Assembly: GCA_020466095.1 (NCBI GenBank)
Contig: CM035806.1
Span: forward strand, 69,951,077 to 70,015,076
Direction of reading: 5' to 3'
Source: Chlorops oryzae
Taxonomy: Eukaryota > Arthropoda > Insecta > Diptera > Chloropidae
Length of the DNA: 64,000 nt
The translations under genes were made by a program, and so were the position numbers. Under the pieces are notes generated by a model, which was given only the letters and a program-made list of their open reading frames with translations, was not told the DNA's origin and did not search any database. This document shows positions 43,292 to 52,431 of this stretch, one piece after another (position 1 is the first letter of the stretch; every line of letters begins with the position of its first letter).

Positions 43292-44131
43292 CCCCTGCAG
43301 AAATATGGACTGACCCAAGTGTAGCCTTCGGTCAGTCCCTCATGTTACCACTACTAGTCCCCTTTTAATTCCACTTCGAATGTATTCAACTGACCTTTTT
43401 AACATGGGCCTGTCCTAGGGGAGGGACCGGTCCGCTGAGGGACTGACCGTAGGTGTGTCCCATAAGGGTCATTCGAAAGAATATTCGAAAATTTGATTTT
43501 TTGTTGAGAGCGTCACGTCAATCTCTCTCTCTTTTTCTCTGTTTCTCTTTCGAATGTTTCTATTTATAGACATATTCATGATAGTAACAAAAGTGTATAA
43601 AGCGGTGCGCCCAATTTTTCTCTCTTTTTCTCTCTGTCTCTTTTGAAAGTTTTTATTTATGGAGTCAAAAAAATTCGAGAGCCTTGCGTAGGCAATGTGC
43701 CTCCCTCTCCCTTCGCGTGTATATTTATAGAATTCTATTTGAACATCTTTTTTCGAATAATTTTTTGATGGGCACGGGATTTGAACAAGCAAACCTGCGG
43801 AATTTTGATTAGTAAGCTTGCACGCTATCCTCTGAGCTACCACTGGCTGTGACTCACTTAAAGACAATATTCCATTTAAGTCCATAGAAGAAACGAAAAT
43901 AAAGAATATAAAGAATTGAAACAGCATCCTCTCTCGCATGCTTCGAATAAGTTGCTATTATTTTTGTATGGAATTCACAAAAATTTTCTAAGTTAATATG
44001 AGTGTCGTTTGGGGGACTGACCGCCGGCTAACCGATTTCGCTATAAGAAAGAGTCCTATTTTGACTGGTCGATGTGGGACTGGTTAAAGGTCAGTCCTTT
44101 TTAGGAAATTAACCGCTTCATTTCTGCAGGG
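43292..44131. mobile_element. MITE with CCCTGCAGAAAT ends
   Basis: Inverted ends CCCTGCAGAAAT / ATTTCTGCAGGG. Inside are GGTCAGTCC / GGACTGACC motifs in both orientations, a roughly 100-bp duplicated CT-rich block, and a tRNA-like segment. The end sequence is close to that of 6001-6960. The minus-strand ORF at 43469-43939 covers these repeats and has no recognisable domain. Confidence 0.65.
43770..43850 (-). repeat. tRNA-like segment inside MITE
   Basis: On the minus strand, GGTAGCTCAGAGGATAGCG (A-box-like) and GTTCAAATCCC (B box, 43776-43786) have tRNA-like spacing and D/T-arm character. The acceptor stem is not convincing. Confidence 0.5.
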
Positions 44132-44699
44132 ACTATATGATGTTTATGATAGAGCGAAATACACAGCCGATTTAAATTCTTGAACGAGTTTGCCACCTGC
44201 ACAATTGCAAAAGCACCAAGACAACTAAAAAAAATTAAGCCAATTTTACTAGAAAGGAGGTTGTATTTGTTTTAAGTAAAAGAAATGCCATTTTTAATAC
44301 GAACTTTCGACCAGTAGTGGATGAACATTTTTTTTATTTTAAATTGGGAATGAACAAATTTATCTAACGGAAAAATGCCAATAGCCAAATACAAAGAAAA
44401 AAAAACTACCGCGCCAAGTGGAAAATAAAGCTGCCGATTTGGATCGAAAACGCCAAATGTAGCAATCGTGGCCATAAATCATATATAACTATATATGTCA
44501 CTCAGGAGCCGTTTCTATTTTGGCTCTTTTCAACTCGGTCTTGAGTACCCACCACGGTCTTGGGTACCCACCAAAATGAGCATTTTTCACTTAGATACTC
44601 ACCAAAAGTATTTCTCTCTCGCTCTTTTTTTGCCTGCCGAGTAACATCTCTTTCTAACTGGCGCGGAATGTCCCGCCCAAAATCTATGAGAGTGACATA

Positions 44700-45988
44700 T
44701 TAGGTGTAGTAAAAAGAAATCCATTATTTTTTCAATAGATGGCGTTATTTATCTGCATCTCGCGTTGTATAAGTCCGATCGTGTTCCGCTAGGGGGCGTT
44801 AGAAAGATGACAGTTCCTACTAAAAAAGCTTTTTTGACACTTTTTTGATTGATTGATTCAGTTTTGTTTGAGAGCTTGTCAAAGATGGACATCAGCAAAG
44901 AGAAAATTCGCTACATTTTACAGTTTTTCTTCGATAAGGGAGAAAACGCAAGCCAGGCGGCTGAAAATGTGAATAGCGTTTATGGACCTGATACTGTAAC
45001 AGCCAATCATGCGCAATTTTGGTTTCGTCGATTCCGTTCCGGTAACTTCGATGTCAAGGATGCACCACGCACTGGAAGGCCAATTGTCGAAAATGTCGAT
45101 AAAATCATGGAAATTATCGAGTCCGACCGTCATGTTAGCACTGTTTCGATTGCAAAAGAGCTAAAGATTGCACAAAAAACCGTTTGGAACCATTTGAATA
45201 AGGCTGGATACACAAAGAAGCTCGATGTATGGGTGCCACACGAGTTAACGCAAAAAAAACCTCACAGACCGAATTTCCATCTGCGAATCGCTGCTGAACT
45301 GCAACAAAATCGACCCATTTCTGAAGCGGTTGGTGACTGGTGATGAAAAGTGGGTCACTTACGACAACGTCAAGCGAAAACGGTCGTGGTCGAAACACGG
45401 TGAACCGGCGGAAACGGTGGCCAAGCCAGGATTGACGGCCAGGAAGGTTTTGCTGTGTGTTTGGTGGGATTGGCAGGGAATTATCTGCTATGAGCTGCTC
45501 CCATACGGCAAAACTCTTAACTCGAAACTCTACTGTCAACAATTGGACCGTCTGAAGGAAGCAATCGCCCATAAGCGGCCAGCTTTGGCCAATAGGAGAG
45601 GAATTGTGTTCCATCAGGACAACGCCAGGCCACACACATCGATAGTGACTCGCCAGAAGCTCCGGGAGTTTGGTTGGGAGGTTCTTCTGCATCCACCTTA
45701 TAGTCCGGACCTGGCACCAAGTGATTACCATCTGTTCCTGTCCATGGCGAACAATTTTGCTGGTGAAACATTCGCTTCAAGAGAGGCTTCTGAAATTCGA
45801 CTGTCTCAATTTTTTGCTAATAGAAACGAGGGCTTCTATGAGAGAGGCATAATGAAATTACCTTTAAAATGGCAACAAGTTATCGAACAAAACGGCGCAT
45901 ATTTGACCTAAATCGGGTCATTCTAACTATCTTAAATAAAGCCCTCAATTTAATGCAAAAATAATGGATTTCTTTTTACTACACCTAA
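44700..45988 (+). mobile_element. mariner, mellifera subfamily, TSD TA
   Basis: Ends TTAGGTGTAGTAAAAAGAAA and the inverse, with TA at 44698-44699 and 45989-45990. Length 1289 bp, normal for mariner. Confidence 0.92.
44885..45911 (+). pseudogene. mellifera-type mariner transposase, one frameshift
   Basis: It starts MDISKEKIRYILQFFFDKGE with the paired HTH domains (FWFRRFRSG, then KELKIAQKTVWNHL) and WVPHEL. The catalytic residues lie in VTGDEKWV, VFHQDNARPH and YSPDLAPSDYHLF, which is DD34D. The only break I find is a frameshift at a run of eight A (45249-45256). The two frames overlap at 45330-45343 and each is otherwise open. Either a single-base error in a homopolymer or a recent mutation explains this. 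Confidence 0.9.
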
Positions 45989-46772
45989 TATATAGTAATA
46001 TATGCCATAAATCATCGTTTAAGGCTAGATCTGACATACAATCGATGTTCGCGACCATCGATTTTGCGATGGTTTTAAGCCAAAACATCGATTTTCATAA
46101 AAAAGTAGAGATTGTATTGAGGCCTTTTAGACTAGGGTTGATTTTAAGACTAAAAAGACGCGTCCTGGCATATTCCGGCGATTAAATATATTAAATGTTA
46201 GGATTTTGTTGCATTAGCACAATTAGCTTTTCTATGCATTCGCAGCCAACTTTACGTTTGACAAAACGAAAGAGAGCAAAACGGAATTGCCGAGTACGGG
46301 CAATTCTGAAACGAGCAATTTTTATCTACCCACCCGCTCTGCGTCTCGCCGACAAACGAAAAAAATTGCCGGCGATAATTGCCTAGTGTAAAAGGCCTCA
46401 TTGGAGATCATTAGCACAATTTCTATATGAACTTTTCTTTTAATAAAAATATAGATTTCGAAAACTTCCCTTTTTTAATAACTAAAATTCTTATAAAAAA
46501 AAACAATACTTTTTTAAATAAAAAAATTTTAAACTCGAAAACTTAACTTATTTTCGTGCTTATGGTACTTTTTTCGCGAAAACTTTTAGTTTACGGGTGA
46601 AAATGTACGGGCTGCCCCGTTTTAGTTGTAACCCTACTAAATAAAAAAATAAACTGTAAATAAATTGTTATCTCATTATATCGATTGCCTTTTTGTGTAT
46701 TCGTTTGAATTGCAGTTAAGGGGCGCCGGAAATATCTCGCCCAGGGCGCCGGGAACGCTAAGGCCGGCTCTG

Positions 46773-47367
46773 CATCATTTGGTTTGCTTTTGCCCACAAA
46801 AACTCCGGCTATCAAGACTGCTGAAGTTTTGTTTATATTCATTAAAATAGGCCATGCTTGCGTCATTGAACTTTTAAATGATGGTAGTCCGTCAATAGTT
46901 ATGTTAATGTGAATTATGTCATCAAGGTACGAATTCTTTTGGAAAAAGTCTGTCAAGCAATCCTTAACACCATAGTGAATGTATTCTCCACAGCACAATT
47001 TAATAGCTTTGACATCCTTCGGCGTATTTTTTAATGTTCTGCAATCTTTTGGAATTTCTTCATTACAAATTTTTACAATCTTTAGAAGAGCATTCATAGC
47101 TGCGTTTGAAATATTAAAATGTACAGCCCAGTTTTGCAGTTGGTCTTTAATACTTTTGCTACTTCTTATTTTTTCACAAAATGTGTCAACTGTGAGGAAA
47201 TATCTATTTTCACTGCAAACGACGTCTTCTTGGTTAGAATCTTCGAAATACGCTTCGCTGCACGTAGGCTGATTTTCTATGCTTTCCGAAAATCCAACAC
47301 GAGCCCTTTTCCGCCTTACATGCTCCCATATGCCAGTCGCCTCATTTTTAATACTTTTCACAGACAT
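46773..47367 (-). pseudogene. tnp2-like transposase, N-terminal part
   Basis: It starts at 47367 with MSVKSIKNEATGIWEHVRRK. It continues to LKLCCGEYIHYGVKDCL-like text and the first catalytic block INITIDGLPSFKSSMTQAWP (candidate Asp in IDGLP), then VFVGKSKPNDA at the hAT C boundary. The blocks are those of invertebrate CACTA-type transposases of the tnp2 kind. The gene originally ran from 47367 down to about 33528 and is now split by three elements of 5.1, 1.2 and 5.5 kb. Confidence 0.8.
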
Positions 47368-47693
47368 TTTATTTAATTTAATTTAATTCTTATCGGAATA
47401 TTTATCCTTTAGCTTTCCCTTTCAATATTCAAACCGAAATTTAACAATTTTAATACCGTTGATGCTAAAGCGAACCCGACACGGTACTGAATTCAGTACT
47501 GAACGCTATATGTGTATTAGTGAAATAGATGTGTATGCGTCTCACTTACAACGAGGGAAGCGATTCAGTACGCAAAATCCAAATCGTTTTGATTTTGCGT
47601 ACTGAATGGCTGAATTCAGTAACGCGTATGCGCGACATACTGAATTCAGTAACTGAATTCATTTGAGAGAAAATTTTACGGCGAGACGACGTG

Positions 47694-47782
47694 ATGGCGG
47701 ACAACGATGATAAATCATTTATTTTGGAATTCATTGAATTTTACCGTGGTTTACCTGCGCTGTGGGATATAAAAAGCCCAGA
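47694..47782 (+). pseudogene. MADF-type accessory ORF of Harbinger, 5' stub
   Basis: MADNDDKSFILEFIEFYRGL then PALWDIKS is the start of a MADF domain (E-[FL]-I-x2-[YF]-x3-PxLWD). After about 28 residues the sequence runs antisense into the transposase fragment, which marks an internal deletion. The reading frame ends at about 47868. Confidence 0.75.
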
Positions 47783-47985
47783 ATCAGATCCTCAAAGGAG
47801 TTCCCCGTCGCAAGAAAACGTAGTGTTGTGGAAAGACGAAGATCAATTGGAATCGCTTCACGCATAATTAAATCCAGTTTGTAGATGTATGGTCCAATCA
47901 TATTCAATAATTCCTCAAAAGTGTCATTATCCATTCGCATAAAATTTTTGAAGTCTTTCTGCGCAGATATTTTTATTTCATTCAA
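47731..47985 (-). pseudogene. PIF/Harbinger transposase N-terminal fragment
   Basis: Minus strand: DFKNFMRMDNDTFEELLNMI, then GPYIYKLD, MREAIPIDLRLSTTLRFLAT and GNSFEDL. These are the classic HTH-containing N-terminal blocks of Harbinger transposases. The catalytic DDE part is absent. Confidence 0.85.
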
Positions 47986-48259
47986 TAAATTAGTATGAGC
48001 AAATTCCTTCCTTTTTTATAGCCAATTTTTCATCCAAATCCTTTTTTTGTTTTTTTGTTTTTCGTTTTCCTTTTTTTTTAATGCCACTACAACAGCCGCC
48101 AAAATTATTTTGTCCGCGTTTGACATCGTCGTCTGCACTCGTTGAAAACAAGCGACAAATAATGAAGTATACTAAATTCAGTAACGTGTCGACGCAAACA
48201 TACTGAACACGTACGTATGAATTCAGTAGGCTATTCAGTACCGTGTCGGGTTCGCTTAA

Positions 48260-48657
48260 GGCTGCTACGTTAAATTTATAAAATACCGCCATCACGAACA
48301 CAAAAAACCGCCAGAAACCGCCAAACTGTTATCCCACTCAAAATTTTTATCAATTTTTGACTCCTTTTACACTGTGAAAAAAGTTCTAGAATAATGCTTC
48401 TTTTAGAAGAGTTTAATTTGAGTCTCTTTATACTAAAATTTATTACTGTTGAAAAGTGCTCAAAAATAATTTAATTTTTGAAGTCAATATTTCTATGGCT
48501 TCAAAAACCGTTTTATTTCCGACTATTTTTAAACTCATTTTTCAAACTGTCTATGCTAAAGCTTTATTTGTACTACTTCTAGACTCCTATTTTTGAGATC
48601 TCAAAAAAGTATTCAAATTTAAAGTGTTTTTAAACTCTAAATTTTTAAGGATATAAT
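48260..48657. other. AT-rich sequence with no gene
   Basis: The first 80 bp (GCTGCTACG... with CCGCCA repeats) may be the right end of the tnp2-like element. The rest carries inverted ACTCCTTTT / AAAAGAGTT motifs similar to 16767-16984. Confidence 0.4.
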
Positions 48658-48827
48658 AGGGGTATTCACAAAGGCGTGTTAAATACGTTGGAAAGTTGGA
48701 AAATCGGAAAAATTCGACTTCTTAAAATTTTTTAAAACTTTTTTTGTATCTTGGACATGTTTTTAAGCAGTTAAGATTTTCCGATTTTCCGACTTTATTA
48801 TATTCCGACGCCTTTGTGAATACCCCT
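48658..48827. mobile_element. 170-bp MITE, ends AGGGGTATTCACA, copy 2
   Basis: Same family as 19878-20045, with AAT on both sides. Confidence 0.85.
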
Positions 48828-48939
48828 AATGATTAAGGATTTAATCATACAAGCTGATCGGTGATTCAAATTCACTGTTTATGGACCGCATTAAACGTAA
48901 TATCGATAATAATTGACGGTCAACAATTGACTAGTGTAA

Positions 48940-50661
48940 TGTAAAGTTCAGACGCCACCATGAATTACGTAATTCGCCCCTCATTCGTAATTCACAGTCG
49001 AATGGCGTTGTGAATCACGTAGTTCGCCATAAAAAATTTGAAAAATTTCAGCCGAAATTGAACAAATTTGGCGCAATTTCGGCATACTAAAAAGTGTCAA
49101 ACGAAATTGCTTTGCTACCTCAATTTCATTGAAATTGGGCTCGAAATAGAGGTAAATTTCAAGACAACTCTGAGTTATCGATAATTTTTCACTTAAATTC
49201 TTAAAAATGCATCTCTGAAATGTGAATTGTCAAATAAGAGAAAAACAAAACAAACGTTTAAAACAAACTATAAGTCATAGTCTTTAATCGAAATGGAAAA
49301 AAGAAAATACAAAAAAAGAAGTATGTGGAGTTCGCGCGCAGAGAATTTGCTGCTTGAGCTATGGGCAGATAACATAGCAGGCCTGAGAAGTGCCCGGAAA
49401 ATGGCCATATTTACCAAGAAATGGCAAATGCTTTGCAGTCTGAAAGCATTTCTATAACTGCTGCAGATGTGAAAATTAAGCTACAAAATATATCAGCTAA
49501 ATATAAGTGAGTAAATGCATCATTGTTTAGCAGGCTTTTGTAAATATATTGCTTTCGTGTTCGTTTATATAGAGCTGAGAAATCTAAAGTTGGCGTTTCC
49601 GGAGGTTCGCCGTCAGAGTGGGAGCATTTCCAGAGGGTGCATCAAATCTTGGGTGCTTTTAAAATACACAATGTCGAGGCGCTCATTGAGGATAGTTTGC
49701 AAGGTATGAGTAAAGTTTTAATTTTATTGAATAACTTATAATTTTATTAAAATATTTAGAATTGCCGGGTCAGGACACAACATTTGAGTGCTTGGAAGAT
49801 TATTGGTCATCTTCAAATGCACCGCCACTAACACCATTAACATCAACACAACCGATATCGCCTTCGCCAATAACTTCATCATCGTCAGACATATCATCGC
49901 CTCCTTCGTCATCTAAGTTATCGAAAAAGAAAAGAGAAAATTTTCAAAAAACGCTTTTGAAAAAAATGGACAGTGTTGAAAATGAAATGAAAGAGCAAAA
50001 TAAAGAAATGTTGAAGCTGACAAAACAAATATTTCGCAATATTTTTAGCACAAAATGTGATGTTTGGTTCGTTTTAAATTTAAAATAACACGAAATTGCT
50101 GAATTTGCGTCCATTTTCACTATTTAGCAAATGTAAACAAAGAACTGTCAAATGAAATTGAGATAATGCAGAAAAATTCTCGTGTGGACTTTTGACAGCT
50201 AAAATGAAATTGAGGTCGAAATTGCCCAATTTCGATCTACGTGTGGACATAACATAAGCCAAAATCGGTGTCTTCCCTAATTTTGATCGAAATCTATCGA
50301 AAAAATAGTAAGAAGAGGAAAGAAAAACCAAACTCCCAGCCGGAATTTATCGCGTGCATGACAAAAGAGACCAATTCCTGATCTTACCAATGACCTTATA
50401 AAAAAAATATCATGGAAACAAGAGCTGGCTAAACGGACCTTTCTCTAAATGAAATTTTAATTTGTAAAAGAATTGTTTACTTGAGTTCAGACAGTTTCAC
50501 TACTTGGGGAGAGTGCGGTATTCTTGAAATTTCCGGCTGGGATGTTGCTTTTTACACAAAACATACAAATCGAATTACGAATCTCTCGTCTGAACGGGAT
50601 GATTCGCGAACGTAAGTCAGGGGGCGAATCACGTAATTCATTTTGCCGTCTGAACATAGCA
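48940..50661. mobile_element. PIF/Harbinger-like element carrying a Myb/SANT gene, TSD TAA
   Basis: The left end TGTAAAGTTCAGACGCCA and the right end, reverse-complemented (TGCTATGTTCAGACGGCA), are followed by ATGAATTACGTRATTCGCC on both sides. TAA lies at 48937-48939 and 50662-50664. It lacks a DDE transposase and carries only the DNA-binding accessory gene. It ends 141 bp upstream of the mRpL15 start codon. Confidence 0.8.
49294..50088 (+). pseudogene. Myb/SANT-like DNA-binding protein gene, three exons
   Basis: Exon 1 49294-49506 (MEKRKYKKRSMWSSRAENLL, then LELWADNIAGLRSARK) is a Myb/SANT-like trihelix start. Intron 1 is GTGAGT...TATAG (49507-49572). Exon 2 is 49573-49703 (VSGGSPSEWEHFQRVHQIL). 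Intron 2 is GTATGAG...TTTAG. Exon 3 is 49760-50088 (ELPGQDTTFECLEDYWSSS, a Ser/Pro-rich linker, then a C-terminal coiled coil SVENEMKEQNKEMLKLTK). The splice phases fit throughout. One base appears to be missing in an A-run near 49424, which shifts exon 1 out of frame. Such proteins help Harbinger transposases enter the nucleus and bind the ends (family knowledge). Confidence 0.7.
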
Positions 50662-50702
50662 TAAAAAGTCTCAAACGGAGATATTCGATAATATCGCTAA
50701 AA

Positions 50703-50712
50703 CAATCGATAG
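50703..50712. promoter_or_regulatory. DRE-like site upstream of mRpL15
   Basis: CAATCGATAG matches seven of eight bases of the fly DRE core TATCGATA and lies about 95 bp before the mRpL15 ATG. DREF/BEAF sites are common in fly housekeeping and mitochondrial-protein promoters. No TATA box is apparent. The inference rests on the motif alone. Confidence 0.45.
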
Positions 50713-50802
50713 TTTTTGTAGCCAGCTGTTTTCTATTCGAAACAGATGCTTTAAATCTCCTCGAATTGAAAGGTATTATAGATTTCAATTCGAAAGCATA
50801 GA

Positions 50803-51748
50803 ATGGCCCACCTCCGGGAATCCGCCGAAAAGGCTCTAAAGATGCTCCGCACGCTTCCGCGTGTGCAAATCGGGAACTTGCGGCCAAACCCTAATTCGAA
50901 AAAGAAAACTGAACGTGGGAGAGCCCAACATGGAGGAGACAAGCATGGAGCCGGTAATAAAGGTTCAGGTCAACGTCAGAACTTCATGAGACTTGGATAT
51001 GAGACGGGAAACACACCGTTTTATATGCGCTTCCCATACGAACCATACTATAAAGGACATCATCTTCGCCGGCAGTATCCACCTATTTCACTTCTTCAGC
51101 TGCAATTAATGTTGGACATCAACAGGATAGACGGGAGCAAACCGATTGATATCACTACATTCTGCAATACTGGTCTTTTGCCGTTGAAACCAAACGAAAT
51201 GCAATACGGCTTCCAACTGACTGACGAAGGTATCAACAATTTTAAAGCTAAAGTCTGCATTGAAATTCAACATGCGAGTGAAGCTGTCATATCAGCTATA
51301 GAACGCAACGGTGGAGTCATACGAACTGCTTACTATGATCCAAGAAGTCTTTTGGTAATCTCTAAATATTATTTTCGCCAGCATTATAATCAGTATAATT
51401 TTTTGGTTTCTGTTTTTCCTGTAGATCCTAGCAAACCCAGAGAAATGGTTTCAAAAAGGTATTCCAATACCGAAACGCATGCAACCACCAAAGGATGCAA
51501 TCGAGTACTACACATCTGCGAAGAACCGTGGTTATCTGGCTGATCCGGAAGAAATTAGCAAAGAGCGTCTTGTCCTTGCGCAGAAATATGGCTATGAACT
51601 TCCTCGCATTGAAGATGATCCAGACTATGAAATGCTCGTTAGTTGCAAAGATCCACGGCAGGTTTTTTATGGATTAGAGCCTGGTTGGGTTATAAATCTT
51701 GTAGATAAGAGCATAATCAAATCTAAAGGCCTGCCAAAGGAGAGCTAA
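50803..51748 (+). CDS. mRpL15: Mitochondrial ribosomal protein L15 (uL15m)
   Basis: Exon 1 is 50803-51354 (184 codons) and exon 2 is 51425-51748. The 70-bp intron (GTAATC...CTGTAG) falls after SLL in phase 0, giving 291 residues, as expected for insect uL15m. The protein starts MAHLRESAEKALKMLRTLPR and contains the L15 signature NPNSKKKTERGRAQHGGDKH then GAGNKGSGQRQ, FPYEPYYKGHH, and the C-terminal EPGWVINLVDKSIIKSK. It is part of the large subunit of the mitochondrial ribosome, contacting 16S rRNA. No damage is seen. Candidate AATAAA poly(A) signals are at 51768 and 51790. This is one of two non-TE genes in the window. Confidence 0.96.
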
Positions 51749-51829
51749 AATTTAGTTCCCGTGTCTTAATAAAAATTTAATGTTTCTTGAATAAACGAAT
51801 ACAAAAATAATATCAAAATTTCCTTCCGC

Positions 51830-52116
51830 TTTTTAGCTGCCGTATAAAGGCAGTATTTGTTAGGTTTTCAAACAGCTATCTGCTTGACATTTTACCCAAT
51901 CAGTCCGAAGGATTATTCCGGGCTGGTTCGAGAAAGAAGGACATCACTCTCTCTCTCTCTCTCTCTGATTAATCATATCGTGAAATGCGATAAGGGGCCT
52001 CATATTTGGCATTTTTTGTTTTTGCAGCATTTTTCAATCCAGTTCAAGTAAGCGAGGGCATTAGCCAAGGTTTTGTGAATTTTTACGAATCCTTAAGAAA
52101 ATCCAATACCACAAAC
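51830..52116 (+). promoter_or_regulatory. Intergenic region and putative 5' UTR of the UQCR11-like gene
   Basis: Between the mRpL15 poly(A) signals and the next ATG. It contains a (CT)n tract at about 51945-51968, a GAGA/CT-type microsatellite common near insect promoters. No TATA box is recognised. Confidence 0.4.
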
Positions 52117-52377
52117 ATGCGGATGCCATTTGGAAAGAGGCACGCTGGAAGTTTTAGCTCCTTGTAAGTGATCGAGACAATTGTAATTGATATTATTTCG
52201 AAAAATGTATTGCATAATCGATCCTTAACTTAAATTTTTGAATTTTTCATTTTTAGCGTACCATCACTTGTGGGATTTGGTGGTGCCGCTGGCTTAGGTC
52301 TGCTTTACTATACGGATTGGAGACTATAAACTCAATATGTACCATTTTATGGTTCTAAATATGATAAATCCGAGTAA
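52117..52377 (+). CDS. UQCR11: Probable cytochrome b-c1 complex subunit 10 (UQCR11/QCR10-like), with an in-frame stop
   Basis: Exon 1 is 52117-52163 (MRMPFGKRHAGSFSS). The intron is GTAAGT...TTTTAG (52164-52256), phase 2. Exon 2 starts at 52257 and reads VPSLVGFGGAAGLGLLYYTD then WRL. A TAA follows at 52327-52329, and the same frame then continues TQYVPFYGSKYDKSE to a second TAA at 52375-52377. The membrane helix followed by TDWR and a VPFYG-K tail is the layout of QCR10, a 56-residue complex III subunit, and reading through gives about that length. The TAA truncates the protein by about 16 residues. It may be an assembly error, a truncated allele, a pseudogene or readthrough. An AATAAA lies at 52416. 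Confidence 0.7.
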
Positions 52378-52431
52378 ATTATAAAATGATTTTATTTAAA
52401 ATCAACTTTGTTTAAAATAAAAATTTTCAAT

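Larger units (their letters stand above)
41673..46772. mobile_element. hAT-type element C, 5.1 kb, TSD CATCATTT
   Basis: Ends CAGCAGCGGCCTT and, reverse-complemented, CAGAGCCGGCCTTAG, flanked by an exact 8-bp CATCATTT (41665-41672, 46773-46780). CAG starts and an 8-bp duplication mean hAT. I see no hAT transposase inside. The interior is a stack of other elements (41851-42309, 42364-42516, 43292-44131, 44700-45988) plus unassigned AT-rich DNA (42740-43280, 44140-44690, 45990-46600). Both ends carry inverted GGGGCGCCGG motifs. Confidence 0.85.
47469..48256. mobile_element. PIF/Harbinger-like deletion derivative, TSD TAA
   Basis: 788 bp. Ends AGCGAACCCGACACGGTACT and the inverse, flanked by TAA (47466-47468 and 48257-48259). 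It keeps pieces of both Harbinger genes: the start of a MADF/SANT-type ORF (+) and the N-terminal part of the transposase (-). Confidence 0.9.

Noticed and set aside
50803..52377. mRpL15 and the UQCR11-like gene as parts of a transposon
   Set aside because: Both match conserved nuclear genes for mitochondrial proteins with normal introns and poly(A) signals, and no TIR or LTR pair encloses them.
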